Origin: an uncultured Sphingobacteriales bacterium
GTDB lineage: Bacteria > Bacteroidota > Bacteroidia > Chitinophagales > Chitinophagaceae
Assembly: GCA_937871285.1 (NCBI GenBank)
Contig: CALMQS010000081.1
Location: forward strand, 1-49,013
Direction of reading: 5' to 3'
DNA: 49,013 bases
Position numbers and translations under genes: made by a program. Positions 9,801 to 18,068 of the stretch are shown in pieces. The notes below the pieces were generated by a model. It did not search any database and was not told the origin of the DNA. It saw nothing but the letters and a program-made list of their open reading frames with translations. Within the stretch, counting starts at the first letter, position 1; every line of letters begins with the position of its first letter.

Positions 9801-10538
9801 TTTGGCGACTTGCAGATGCCCGATGTAATGCCCCCAAAATTACCCGATTGCACACCCTGGACCTTAACGGAATGGCTGGATCATGAAAAGGCTATTACAG
9901 GCATTTTTTTAAGCGGTCATCCGTTAGATCATTTCAGTTTTGAAATGAAGCATTATGGCATTACCACTATCGCGGATTTCATTGAATTTAAGGATACGCT
10001 GTTAAGTCATTCAAATCCTTTCCGGCAATTCAGGATCGCGGGACTGGTTTCCGATGCGCAGCACCGCACCACACGCAACGGAAAGCAGTTCGGTGTTTTT
10101 TCGCTGGAAGATTATTCAGGCAAAACCGAGCTGGCATTGTTTGGGGAAGACTATGTACGGTTTAAAGATCATTTCAGCCTCGGTAACGTACTTTTTGCCA
10201 CAGGTAATTTTAAGGCGCGGTGGAACAGCGCAACGGATTTTGAATTTAAGCTGAACAGTGTAATGTTGCTTGAAACCGTGAAAAGAATGTTAACGCGGCA
10301 GTTGGAGGTTGAGCTGCATCCCAAGCTTTTAACAGAAGAAATGATGAATTTTATTGATAATAATGTAAGATCGTTCCCGGGTAAGTCGGCCATCAGGTTT
10401 GTATTATCAGAACCCAGGTTAAACCGGAAAGTGAGCATGTATACCTTAGAAAAAGGATTTGAAATGAATGACGAAATGGCTGCTTTCTTAGAAACAAACC
10501 CCGATATTGAAGTGAAGGTCACTGCTTTAGAAAAATAG
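6882..10538 (+). CDS. dnaE: DNA polymerase III subunit alpha
   Basis: The 1218-residue replicative polymerase catalytic subunit has the family's full domain order. An N-terminal PHP domain begins with HLHVHTQYSLLDG (about residues 6-18) and has further His/Asp clusters to about 280. The polymerase core carries the catalytic motif PDIDTDFDD near residue 430, plus GPGRGSAAGS and the fingers motif GFSKGDADVLRKAMGKK. A helix-hairpin-helix region follows near 870-900 (FGLGGLKGVGEAA). A C-terminal OB fold lies near 1050-1110 (FRIAGLVSDAQ...GKQFGVFSLEDYSGKTEL). Length is normal. It probably has its own promoter, being separated from the preceding cassette by 50 bases with a -7-like box. Confidence 0.98.
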   Translation: MSQFSHLHVHTQYSLLDGAASISGLYQKAIKDEMPALAISDHGNMFGVFAFVAEAYKHRVDPNDKKSPLKVKPVVGCEFYITENRLRKVFSKEEKDPRHHQILLAKNETGYRNLSKLTSLGFIEGMYSKYPRIDKALIHKYHEGLIATTCCLGALVPQTILKKGEEEGENEFKWWLNIFQEDFYVELQRHGIPEQEKVNAVLLKYAKKYNVKIIASNDSHYVDQKDFNAHDILLCINTGEKQATPALREFSDDDIAVKNKRFAFPNDQFYFKTTQEMKQVFHDLPEAIYNTGEIVDKIDLLDLKRDILLPNFPIPKEFQVHTDNNLNQWEYLKHITYEGAAKRYDPMTAEVEERINFELFTIKSMGFAGYFLIVSDFIRAGRDIGVFVGPGRGSAAGSVVAYCIGITNIDPIKYNLLFERFLNPDRKSMPDIDTDFDDEGRQKVIEYVVDKYGKNQVAQIITYGTMAAKMSIKDVARVMDLPLADSNILAKLVPERPGISLKRVLHAPLNAKEGEKSLEEKEGLSADDLENVKKLRQFYNGNDMHSKVLHEAEILEGSVRNTGIHAAGIIIAPTDLTELLPVAVAKDSDLWVTQIEGSVIEEAGVLKMDFLGLKTLSILKTALQLIKQNHDRVIDLDTIPLDDEKTYHLYQRGDTNGTFQFESMGMQKYLRELKPDKFGDLIAMNALYRPGPLAYIPNFIDRKHGREQITYDLPEMEEILSDTYGITVYQEQVMLLSQKLGGFSKGDADVLRKAMGKKQKSVLDKMKAQFISGAAAKGHDAKVLEKVWSDWEAFAQYAFNKSHSTCYALVAYQTAYLKAHYPSEYMAGVLNHAGAIEKITFFMEECKRMGLKVLGPDINESQKGFAVNAKGEIRFGLGGLKGVGEAAIEGIIEERKKGHYKSIFDLVKRVNQRMVNKKSLECLAYSGAFDCFSDIHRAQYFYIPQGDTSTGLEKIIKFGNIYQSQSANTTNTLFGDLQMPDVMPPKLPDCTPWTLTEWLDHEKAITGIFLSGHPLDHFSFEMKHYGITTIADFIEFKDTLLSHSNPFRQFRIAGLVSDAQHRTTRNGKQFGVFSLEDYSGKTELALFGEDYVRFKDHFSLGNVLFATGNFKARWNSATDFEFKLNSVMLLETVKRMLTRQLEVELHPKLLTEEMMNFIDNNVRSFPGKSAIRFVLSEPRLNRKVSMYTLEKGFEMNDEMAAFLETNPDIEVKVTALEK

Positions 10539-10606
10539 GAGAGGGTCAAATTGTCTAATGCACAGGTGTGGATAATGACATATCATCTTATTTGGTATAA
10601 TGGACT

Positions 10607-10614
10607 TAAATTTG
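10607..10614 (+). promoter_or_regulatory. Candidate -7 box of trxA (TAAATTTG)
   Basis: TAAATTTG matches TAnnTTTG and lies 54 bases upstream of the trxA start, a typical leader length. A TTTG at 10591-10594 is nearer than the usual -33 spacing. Confidence 0.4.
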
Positions 10615-10668
10615 CAGGCTGGTATAACAAACGATACATTAAAAAACCATAAATAAAACTTAGTTACT

Positions 10669-10989
10669 ATGGCACTCGAATTTACAGACACGAACTTCCA
10701 GGAAAAGGTATTGGATTCTGATAAGCTTTCTGTTATTGATTTTTGGGCAGAGTGGTGTGGCCCCTGCCGCGCGATCGGTCCGGTTATTGAAGAATTAAGC
10801 AAAGAATATAACGGAAAAGTGAATGTCGGAAAGGTAAATGTTGATCATAACCCACAGTTGTCTATTAATTATGGCGTTACTTCTATTCCGGCTATCTTAT
10901 TTGTAAAAGATGGTAAGGTAGTAGACAAATTAGTTGGAGCTCAGCCTAAATCTAATTTTGTTAAGAAAATTGAACAACATATCGCGTAA
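10669..10989 (+). CDS. trxA: Thioredoxin
   Basis: The 106-residue cytosolic thiol-disulfide oxidoreductase has the redox motif WCGPC at residues 29-33, inside the family signature FWAEWCGPCRAIGP. The conserved cis-Pro appears in TSIPAILF (about residue 75), followed by GKVVDKLVGAQP near the C-terminus. Length and layout are those of a canonical single-domain thioredoxin. It has no signal peptide, so it acts in the cytoplasm. The gene has a private promoter-like box and a strong terminator, so it is probably monocistronic. Confidence 0.97.
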   Translation: MALEFTDTNFQEKVLDSDKLSVIDFWAEWCGPCRAIGPVIEELSKEYNGKVNVGKVNVDHNPQLSINYGVTSIPAILFVKDGKVVDKLVGAQPKSNFVKKIEQHIA

Positions 10990-11011
10990 TACATTTCTTA
11001 GGTGAATTGTT

Positions 11012-11037
11012 AAAGCAGGCGGAAACGCCTGCTTTTT
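11012..11037 (+). terminator. Rho-independent terminator of trxA
   Basis: A perfect stem AAAGCAGGCG (11012-11021) / CGCCTGCTTT (11026-11035) with loop GAAA ends in a run of T residues (11033-11037), 22 bases after the trxA stop. Confidence 0.93.
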
Positions 11038-11304
11038 GCATTTCAGCGCTTTGGTTCCAGATAGTTGGGGAAGTTCATTATATGTTGCTTTCCGCATGCC
11101 AATTCCATTGTCCCGGAAGGCATGATGGCTTTTGGATACAGCAGTTTGTTGTACAGAGCAAAGTACGCCACGAATGCACGAATAAGGCTTTTTTCAGTTG
11201 GTTATCCATTCGTGCATTCGCGGCTAAAAGTTTTATGTTTGAGGTTCCTCTTTTTCGCATTGTTGTATATTGCTGTATAATATTGTCAGCACCAAAACGG
11301 CTTT
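11038..11304. other. Intergenic spacer before the nucleoside transporter, with a 17-bp inverted repeat
   Basis: No convincing gene is present. The two overlapping short frames here lack recognisable features. An inverted repeat (11167-11183 with 11208-11224, 16 of 17 paired) built on CACGAATGCACGAAT could form a hairpin with a 24-base loop. The last 80 bases presumably carry the transporter promoter. Confidence 0.5.
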
Positions 11305-12942
11305 ATGTCATCACATCTTGAAAACATCGGCAGGGGAACAATAGGAATGGTTTTCCTCCTGCTCGTTTGTTATCTGCTCAGTAATAACAAAAAAGCCATT
11401 AGCTGGAAGCTGGTGGGCATGGGTGTTTTTGCCCAGTTGATGTTTGCCATGGGCGTGCTCAATACAAAAATTGCCGGTCAGCCTGTTTTTTGGGTGTTCT
11501 TCGGCGTTATCCTTACTTATATTATCGTTAAGAGGATTATAAAAGCAGGGCGAAATGATACAAAGTTCAATGCTGATACTATAAGCGTATTGCTCGCTGT
11601 AGCATGGCAGTGCCTTTTCTTTTTTGGGATCATCAGGAGCACTGTATGGAGCAACAGTGGCATTACCGTTTTACTCAGCTTGATCTTCCTCGGATTTATC
11701 ATTAAATGGCTTGCTTTTCGCAGCGTTGAAATGCTGAAATGGTCTGTGCTGTGTTCGCTGGCAATACTCACTGTTTCTATTTACAGCAAGGTTTGCAACC
11801 CCGATATTTTTAAGATCATGCTGGAACAGGTTTCCTCGGCATTTGTGGCGCTCATCAACCTGAGCCATAAGGGTACCGAGTTTTTATTTGGCAGCCTGGC
11901 AGATGATAAGCAATCCTGGGCGTATATATTTGCCGTGCAGGTTTTACCCAATATCATCTTTTTCGCGGCGCTTTCCTCCGTATTATATTACTTAGGTATC
12001 CTGCAAAAAATAGTGTATGTATTTGCCTACCTGCTAAACAAACTGAATATTTCCGGCGCCGAAAGTTTGTCTACCGCAGCTAATATTTTTTTAGGACAAA
12101 CAGAGGCGCCGCTGATGATCCGTCCCTACCTCGAAAAAATGACGCGCAGTGAAATACTGTGTATTATGGTAGGAGGGATGGCTAATACTGCCGGCAGCGT
12201 ATTAGCGGCTTATGTAGGGTTTCTGGGAGGGGGGGATGAGGCACAGCAGCAATACTATGCGTTGCATATGCTCAGCCAGTCTATTATGAGCGCTCCCGCC
12301 GCTATCGTTTGCTCCAAGATCATTTTTCCTCAACCTGCTCACAGCCTCATTGTAAAGGATCTTACCATACCCAAAGAAAAATTAGGCGATAATTTCTTAG
12401 ACGCGCTGTCGCTGGGCACAACCGACGGGTTAAAGCTGGCGGTAAATGTAGGCGCTATGCTTATCGTTTTTACGGCCATGATGTGGGTGGCAAACGCGTT
12501 GCTGGGCTGGGTGGGAGATATTACCCAGCTTAACGGGCACATTAAATCAGTAACGGAAGGCAGGTATGAAACCCTTTCTCTGAATATGCTGCTGGGGTAT
12601 ATTTTTGCCCCGGTGGCCTGGCTGATAGGCGTTGCGCAGGCAGATATGGTAGCTATCGGACAACTGCTGGGCGAAAAAACAATACTCAATGAGTTTTACG
12701 CCTATGTATCGCTTGCCGGAATGAAGGAAAGCAACCTCATCTCCAGCCCCAAATCATTGCTCATAGCCACTTACGCGCTTTGCGGCTTCGCTAATTTCGC
12801 GTCTATAGGCATACAGATCGGGGGGATCAGTCAACTGGCGCCTAACCAGCGCAAAAACCTTACGGAACTTGGCATAAAAGCATTGATCGGCGGAACCATT
12901 GCCTGCCTGATGTGTGGTTGCATAGCAGGAATGCTGTTTTAG
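11305..12942 (+). CDS. CNT-family concentrative nucleoside transporter
   Basis: The 545-residue polytopic membrane protein should import nucleosides with Na+ or H+. The N-terminal three-helix part has WKLVGMGVFAQLMFAMGVL typical of the Nucleos_tra2_N domain. The core has the family signature LNISGAESLSTAANIFLGQTEAP and the gate region MVGGMANTAGSVLAAYVGFLG. Later motifs are GTTDGLKLAVNVGAMLI, a DITQLNG-like segment and the C-terminal ALCGFANFASIGIQIGGI. It is longer than E. coli NupC (about 400 residues) because of an extra membrane segment block around residues 65-180. Family is certain; substrate range is not. Confidence 0.92.
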   Translation: MSSHLENIGRGTIGMVFLLLVCYLLSNNKKAISWKLVGMGVFAQLMFAMGVLNTKIAGQPVFWVFFGVILTYIIVKRIIKAGRNDTKFNADTISVLLAVAWQCLFFFGIIRSTVWSNSGITVLLSLIFLGFIIKWLAFRSVEMLKWSVLCSLAILTVSIYSKVCNPDIFKIMLEQVSSAFVALINLSHKGTEFLFGSLADDKQSWAYIFAVQVLPNIIFFAALSSVLYYLGILQKIVYVFAYLLNKLNISGAESLSTAANIFLGQTEAPLMIRPYLEKMTRSEILCIMVGGMANTAGSVLAAYVGFLGGGDEAQQQYYALHMLSQSIMSAPAAIVCSKIIFPQPAHSLIVKDLTIPKEKLGDNFLDALSLGTTDGLKLAVNVGAMLIVFTAMMWVANALLGWVGDITQLNGHIKSVTEGRYETLSLNMLLGYIFAPVAWLIGVAQADMVAIGQLLGEKTILNEFYAYVSLAGMKESNLISSPKSLLIATYALCGFANFASIGIQIGGISQLAPNQRKNLTELGIKALIGGTIACLMCGCIAGMLF

Positions 12943-13124
12943 CGATAAAAAAGCGCTGCCTGTATATTTTGCCAGGTGCTTTTCAAACGAAATGATGAGG
13001 GGATACGTATAGTTGAACGGTGTTGTAAGCGGTTTTACGGCTTAAATAGTGCAAAATGGTGGAAAGTATTTTTATTATCAGCACTTGCCATACATTTGGA
13101 TAATGTATTCTTAAACTATTTTTT

Positions 13125-15317
13125 GTGAAGGCAGTTTTCAGGTCAGGTTTTATTATGGCAGGTCTGTGTTTTTACATGGCCATCAATGGATTTGCGCAGC
13201 AGCAGCTTGCACCCGTACGTTGTGTAACGGGTAGTGTAATGGAGCGGTACTTTCAAAAATATCCGCGCGACAAGGTGGCCTTTGAAAAAACGCAACTGGA
13301 TTTTCAGCAAAAATATGAAGCGGTAAGACGCGCCAAAAAAGGGTTGCCGGTTCAGCAGCGTTTAAACGCCATTGTTACCATACCCGTGGTTGTGCATATT
13401 GTAATGGATAATCCCGCTTTGGTAACCGATGAGCAGGTGCAGAGCCAGATAGAGGTATTGAATGCCGATTATGCAGGTGAGAATGCGGATTCCGTGAAGA
13501 TCCCTGCTGCCTTTAAATCATTATTCGGTAAAGGCAATATTCGTTTTTGTCTTGCGCAGCGCAGCCCTTCCAATGAACCGTCCGGCGGTATCACCCGGAA
13601 AATTTCCTCTACCACATCTGTTCCCGGCGATAGCGATCCTGTTAAATACGCCACAATGGGCGGGGTGGATGCCTGGGATGTAAACAGGTACCTGAATATA
13701 TGGGTATGTAAGATGGAAGACAACGACCTGGGTTACTCCTTTATGCCCGGCTTACCCGGGCTGGCAGCTTCGGATGTGGGATTGGTAACTGCCTATCATG
13801 CTTTTGGAACCATTGGGTCGGCAGCGGCGCCTTTCAATAAAGGCCGTACCGCCACCCATGAAATAGGCCATTTCTTTAATCTTTGGCATACCTGGGGCGC
13901 TAATGAATGCCAGGCCTCCTGTGCTGATTCAGATTTTGTGGATGATACACCCAACCAAAGCACGTGCACGTATGGCGCGCCGTTGTTTCCTCAAACCGAT
14001 GCCTGCACCAATACCGCACCCGGTATTATGTTCATGAATTTTATGGATTACACGGATGATGCCACCATGTGCCTGTTTACCGCCGGGCAGGCCGACCGTA
14101 TGGAAACAGCACTCAGCACTTTTTCCGACAGGATGCAACTGATGACTTCCAATGGTTGTGTGCCGCCCGTGTTGCATACTAATGATGTAAAGGCGCAGGC
14201 TGTATTATCGCCTTCAAATGCGGTTGTATATTGCGGAACCGGCATTATTCCCCAATTGCGTATCAGTAACCTCGGCGCTTCATCTTTAACCAGTATAAGG
14301 CTCAATGCAGCTGTAGATGGTGCGGAACCTGTTGTTACCAATCTTACGCTTAATCTTCCTTCTTTGCAGGAAACAACCATATCGGGTATCGCCATTACCG
14401 TGGCTCCGGGATATCATACCGTTAAGCTCTATACCACGCTCCCCAACGGAAGCGCCGATATGCAACCTTTAAACGATACGGCAACCATGGTATTCTCCGT
14501 TACAGGTAATGCCGGCGAACCATTGGCACAGGGATTCGAATCCACTTTTCCGCCGCAGGGCTGGGGAATAGCCAATAACAGCGATGTAGTGGCGTATAAC
14601 CCGGTGCGGGCAACCAATGCCGCACATTCCGGCACGGCATCTGTAAAATTCGATAACTATAATTACCAGTTATTCGGCAAGCATACCATGCTGGTTACAC
14701 CGCAGCTTACGATACCGCTTACCGCCGATTCGGTTAAAATAACGTTCTGGCGGGCAGCCGCGCAATACAGCAGCATGAATTCCGATACGCTGGAAGTATT
14801 GTTTTCCACCGATTGCGGGCAAACCTATACGTCTGTTTACAAAAAAGGAGGAGCGGATTTAAAAACGCGTGCCGACTTTCTGACTGCTGCATATATTCCC
14901 ACTGCTGATGAATGGGTAGCGGATACTATTGACATCAGCGCTTTGGTAAAGGGCAGGTATGATCAAATTGTTGTGCAGTTCCGCAACATTAACGGCTATG
15001 GCAATAATGTGTATATAGACGACATTAATATTTATACCCGCACCCTGCCACAGCATTTAAAAGAGAGCGGATACCTTATTGCGCCCAATCCCACTACCGG
15101 CCTGTTAGCCATACAGCATTACCCTTCTTCCGCCGCATTAAAAGGTGTGGTGGTTTACAGCAGCACCGGGCAGTTGGTATGGAAACAGCACTATACCTCT
15201 TCCGCCGCACCTAATTACATTCCCGTTAACCTCAGCTATATGGCTTCGGGTGTATATATTGTGCAGTTGGTTTATACCGACAAAATGGTAACACAAAAAG
15301 TGGTGAAGATGAATTGA
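13125..15317 (+). CDS. Secreted M43-type zinc metalloprotease with T9SS sorting domain
   Basis: The 730-residue protein starts with GTG and has an N-terminal signal peptide ending near GFAQ. The peptidase domain has the extended zinc motif HEIGHFFNLWH beginning at residue 245 and a Met-turn context MNFMDYTDDATMCLFT, as in M43 (pappalysin/cytophagalysin). Cysteine pairs lie between the two motifs. The middle holds a CARDB-like segment (about 350-450) and a beta-sandwich (about 460-640). The end is a type A T9SS sorting domain (APNPTTGLL... ending GVYIVQLVYTDKMVTQKVVKMN), so the protein is exported by the type IX system. An in-frame ATG 10 codons downstream would cut the signal peptide and is less likely as the start. 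Confidence 0.9.
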   Translation: MKAVFRSGFIMAGLCFYMAINGFAQQQLAPVRCVTGSVMERYFQKYPRDKVAFEKTQLDFQQKYEAVRRAKKGLPVQQRLNAIVTIPVVVHIVMDNPALVTDEQVQSQIEVLNADYAGENADSVKIPAAFKSLFGKGNIRFCLAQRSPSNEPSGGITRKISSTTSVPGDSDPVKYATMGGVDAWDVNRYLNIWVCKMEDNDLGYSFMPGLPGLAASDVGLVTAYHAFGTIGSAAAPFNKGRTATHEIGHFFNLWHTWGANECQASCADSDFVDDTPNQSTCTYGAPLFPQTDACTNTAPGIMFMNFMDYTDDATMCLFTAGQADRMETALSTFSDRMQLMTSNGCVPPVLHTNDVKAQAVLSPSNAVVYCGTGIIPQLRISNLGASSLTSIRLNAAVDGAEPVVTNLTLNLPSLQETTISGIAITVAPGYHTVKLYTTLPNGSADMQPLNDTATMVFSVTGNAGEPLAQGFESTFPPQGWGIANNSDVVAYNPVRATNAAHSGTASVKFDNYNYQLFGKHTMLVTPQLTIPLTADSVKITFWRAAAQYSSMNSDTLEVLFSTDCGQTYTSVYKKGGADLKTRADFLTAAYIPTADEWVADTIDISALVKGRYDQIVVQFRNINGYGNNVYIDDINIYTRTLPQHLKESGYLIAPNPTTGLLAIQHYPSSAALKGVVVYSSTGQLVWKQHYTSSAAPNYIPVNLSYMASGVYIVQLVYTDKMVTQKVVKMN

Positions 15318-15334
15318 GGGTGAGTTTTATTTCC

Positions 15335-15383
15335 CCGGGACACAGTCCCGGAAGAACATAGCGCATGCGAAGTCAGAGACTTC
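15335..15383. repeat. Paired-hairpin element downstream of the protease gene
   Basis: Two adjacent perfect hairpins, CCGGGAC/GTCCCGG (15335-15341/15345-15351, loop ACA) and GAAGTC/GACTTC (15369-15374/15378-15383, loop AGA), are joined by a spacer containing AGAACATAGC. The layout recalls the pair inside 387-501, whose spacer contains AGAACCCGC, although the stem sequences differ. No T run follows. The rest of 15318-15566 shows no gene. Confidence 0.6.
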
Positions 15384-15566
15384 ACATAGCTTCGCCCCGG
15401 CGCAACTAAATGGGAATGTGATCTGTCTCATCGTTTTGCCCGAACGGCAATGATTTCAGGAGTACTTTCTTGCATGTTTTCCGTATATTCACTCAGGTTT
15501 TTAATGGTATAAGGAACAGTTATTGTTGCCTGGGAATTCCTTATTGATGATCTTTAAAAAAAGGGT

Positions 15567-16481
15567 ATGCTTGATATTATTATTGAAGCCCGTAATGCGG
15601 CAATCAGCAGGGAAATGAAGGTTAAACGCATTCTTCCCTTCCGGCTTCGCAGGATGATCGGTCCTTTTATTTTTATGGATCATGCGGGGCCGATCGCAGA
15701 TGCCATTGCACCTGCTTCCGGTTTGGATGTGCTGCCGCATCCGCATATCGGGCTTTCTACCGTTAGCTATTTGTTTGGCGGACAGGTAACCCACCGCGAT
15801 AGCCTGGGCGTAGAGCAGATCATTCTTCCGGGTGAAGTAAACTGGATGACTGCCGGCAGTGGTATTTCCCATTCTGAAAGATTTGAAGATCCCTCAGTGC
15901 TCACCGGGGGGTTGGAAATGATACAAACCTGGGTAGCGCTGCCCGAAAGGGATGAAGAAGATGCGCCCAGTTTTGTAAATTATACACCCGCCCAGCTTCC
16001 TGTTTTTACCGACACAGGCGTGTGGATGCGACTAATAGCAGGCAATGCCTATGGGTTACAAAACAATGTAAAAACCAATTCCCCCTTGTTTTATTTGCAT
16101 GTTGAGCTGGAACAGGGCGCAAGGTTCGGGCTTCCCAAAGAACATTCAGAGCGGGGGTTTTACATCGTTAAGGGAAGCATATCGTTTTCGGGAGTTACCT
16201 ATAACCAGGGCAAAATGCTGGTGTTCAGCAAAGGCGTTGACCCGGTTATTATTGCTGAAGAAAAGACTACGCTCATGCTTTTAGGCGGCGAACCTTTGGG
16301 TGAACGTTTTATCTGGTGGAATTTTGTTTCATCGCGTAAAGAACGTATTGAACAGGCAAAAGAAGATTGGAAACAAGGCAGGATTATCCTGCCTCCAAAC
16401 GACAACAAAGAATTTATTCCACTGCCCGATGATAAGTCGAAACCGGCAGGAATGCCGCCAGCGCCGGAGCCCCTTTCATAA
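15567..16481 (+). CDS. Pirin family protein
   Basis: The 304-residue bicupin protein has the four pirin metal ligands in place: His58 and His60 in HPHIGL, and His102 and Glu104 in SGISHSERFED. The N-terminal GPFIFMDHAGP motif and the C-terminal LLGGEPLGERFIWWNFVSSRKERIEQAK motif are also present. Pirins bind iron, and some act as quercetin dioxygenases or redox-dependent regulators; the role here is not known. It is cytosolic and a single gene converging on rmuC, from which it is separated by 45 bases. Confidence 0.95.
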   Translation: MLDIIIEARNAAISREMKVKRILPFRLRRMIGPFIFMDHAGPIADAIAPASGLDVLPHPHIGLSTVSYLFGGQVTHRDSLGVEQIILPGEVNWMTAGSGISHSERFEDPSVLTGGLEMIQTWVALPERDEEDAPSFVNYTPAQLPVFTDTGVWMRLIAGNAYGLQNNVKTNSPLFYLHVELEQGARFGLPKEHSERGFYIVKGSISFSGVTYNQGKMLVFSKGVDPVIIAEEKTTLMLLGGEPLGERFIWWNFVSSRKERIEQAKEDWKQGRIILPPNDNKEFIPLPDDKSKPAGMPPAPEPLS

Positions 16482-16526
16482 GCTGTTGCAAAATGCCTGT
16501 ATTTCCTTTGCGGTTATACACTTTTT

Positions 16527-17966
16527 TTAATCTGATAATTTTAATTCTCCTTCATCATCTTCCTCCAATAATTCAATTTCCGTTAACAGCGCCTGTGGCA
16601 TGGTTTTAATGGTAGTGGCTTCCAGCTTTTTAATATTTTCAAGTCTGCCAATGATGGTATCACCTCTTTTCCTGCCGTCTTTCAGCTTGTTCATAGCATC
16701 ATCATACGTATCGGAAGTATCTTTCAGCTTCGCTTTAATTTTTAGCATGTCTTCCGCAAAGCCAACGAATTTATCGTATAGAGCCCCACACTGTTTAAAG
16801 ATCCCTTCTACGTTTTTAACCTGGTTTTCTTTTTGCCAGATGATCTTTACCACTTTAAGCGTAGCGATCAATGTAGTGGGTGTAATTAAAACGATCTTTC
16901 GTTTTAAGGCGTTATTGATCACTTCCGGGCTTTGGTTCATTGCCAGCGTTAGGGCTGGTTCCACGGGCATGAACATAAATACGTAGTCGGGTGTGGTAAG
17001 CCCGGCAAGCGACTGGTAGGTTTTATCCGCCAGCTTTTCAATATGATCGTTTACGCTTCGCAAATGTTGCTTTAAATAGGTTTTTTTCTCTTCGGGGTCC
17101 GATGCGTTAAAGTAATTAACGTATGCTGTTAAGGAAACCTTGCTGTCAATAACCAAATGCTTACCGTTGGGAAGGTGTAAAATAAAATCGGGCTTGCGGT
17201 TTACTTCCGCATCAGTGTCCCTGTACATTTCTTCCCTGGTAAAGTCTACATATTTTTGTAAACCTTCCGCTTCCAATATCATGTTCAGGCGGTCTTCTCC
17301 CCAGTTACCCTGCATTTTTACCTCCGACTTTAGTGCGGAAGTTAAATTTTTAGCGTCATCGCTCAGTTGGGTGTTTAACTGCTGTAATAATTCCAGCTCT
17401 TTTTTCAGCGAGGTAAGGTCGTGAATATCCTCTTTCCTGGTAGCTTCTACTTTTTCTTTAAATGCTTTCAGGTCATTTTTAAAAGGATCAATTACAAACG
17501 ACAATTCTTTTTTATTTTCCAGCACAAACTCGGCTTTCTTTTCCTTCATGATATCAGTAGCCAGGTTCCTGAACTGTTCTTTGGAAAGGTTGTGGAGCGA
17601 TTCAATTTCAGTTCTGAACAGCTTTAGCTTTTCATTTAAATGTTCCTCTTTTTGTTCCAGTGCGGTGAGCTTGGTATGTAAAGTGAGAATTGTTTGTTCT
17701 TTTGCGGTTAACGCTGTTTCGGCCGAATGCAGCTTGTGGCTGATGATATCAAAACTGTCTCTTGAAATGTATAGCTGGTTCAGCTCTTCTTTTCCGATCC
17801 GTTTGGCGTGATCAACCTGTAGTTCCGTAAACTGTTGCCGGAGGTTTTCAAAATCGGTTTTTGCAATATAATTTTTGGGGATTGTTGATTTAAAAAGATA
17901 ATAGCCCATCAATCCACCAATAAATAATCCGGCAAGCAGGTATATAGCAGGTTCCATAATAAACAA
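16527..17966 (-). CDS. rmuC: RmuC family DNA recombination protein
   Basis: The 479-residue protein has an N-terminal membrane anchor (about residues 5-25). A long coiled coil follows to about 200 (EELNQLYISRD..., KEQTILTLHTKLTALEQKEEHLNEK). The RmuC domain then begins near MQGNWGEDRLNMILEAEGLQK and contains RKPDFILHLPNGKHLVIDSKVSL and PDYVFMFMPVEPAL. RmuC limits inversions at short inverted repeats in E. coli and has a predicted nuclease fold. That is a suggestive neighbour in a window so rich in inverted repeats, though there is no direct link. The C-terminus is acidic. Confidence 0.95.
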   Translation of the reverse strand: MFIMEPAIYLLAGLFIGGLMGYYLFKSTIPKNYIAKTDFENLRQQFTELQVDHAKRIGKEELNQLYISRDSFDIISHKLHSAETALTAKEQTILTLHTKLTALEQKEEHLNEKLKLFRTEIESLHNLSKEQFRNLATDIMKEKKAEFVLENKKELSFVIDPFKNDLKAFKEKVEATRKEDIHDLTSLKKELELLQQLNTQLSDDAKNLTSALKSEVKMQGNWGEDRLNMILEAEGLQKYVDFTREEMYRDTDAEVNRKPDFILHLPNGKHLVIDSKVSLTAYVNYFNASDPEEKKTYLKQHLRSVNDHIEKLADKTYQSLAGLTTPDYVFMFMPVEPALTLAMNQSPEVINNALKRKIVLITPTTLIATLKVVKIIWQKENQVKNVEGIFKQCGALYDKFVGFAEDMLKIKAKLKDTSDTYDDAMNKLKDGRKRGDTIIGRLENIKKLEATTIKTMPQALLTEIELLEEDDEGELKLSD

Positions 17967-18006
17967 GGTTCAGGGCTCAAATATACCGATTACTAAATTA
18001 TTGAGC

Positions 18007-18061
18007 AAAAACCTATCGGGACTACAGCGCTGCTTCGATGTTGCGCAGTCCCGACAGGTTT
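18007..18061 (-). terminator. Terminator of miaE
   Basis: A long hairpin pairs AAACCT/AGGTTT (18009-18014/18056-18061), then TCGGGACT/AGTCCCGA, with a weaker GCGC inner stem. Read on the minus strand it follows the miaE stop by eight bases and ends in a T run (complement of 18007-18011). Confidence 0.8.
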
Positions 18062-18068
18062 CTACATT

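Noticed and set aside
11007..11321. 104-codon plus-strand frame after trxA
   Set aside because: It starts inside the trxA terminator and contains the inverted repeat; the composition is not protein-like and it overlaps the transporter start.
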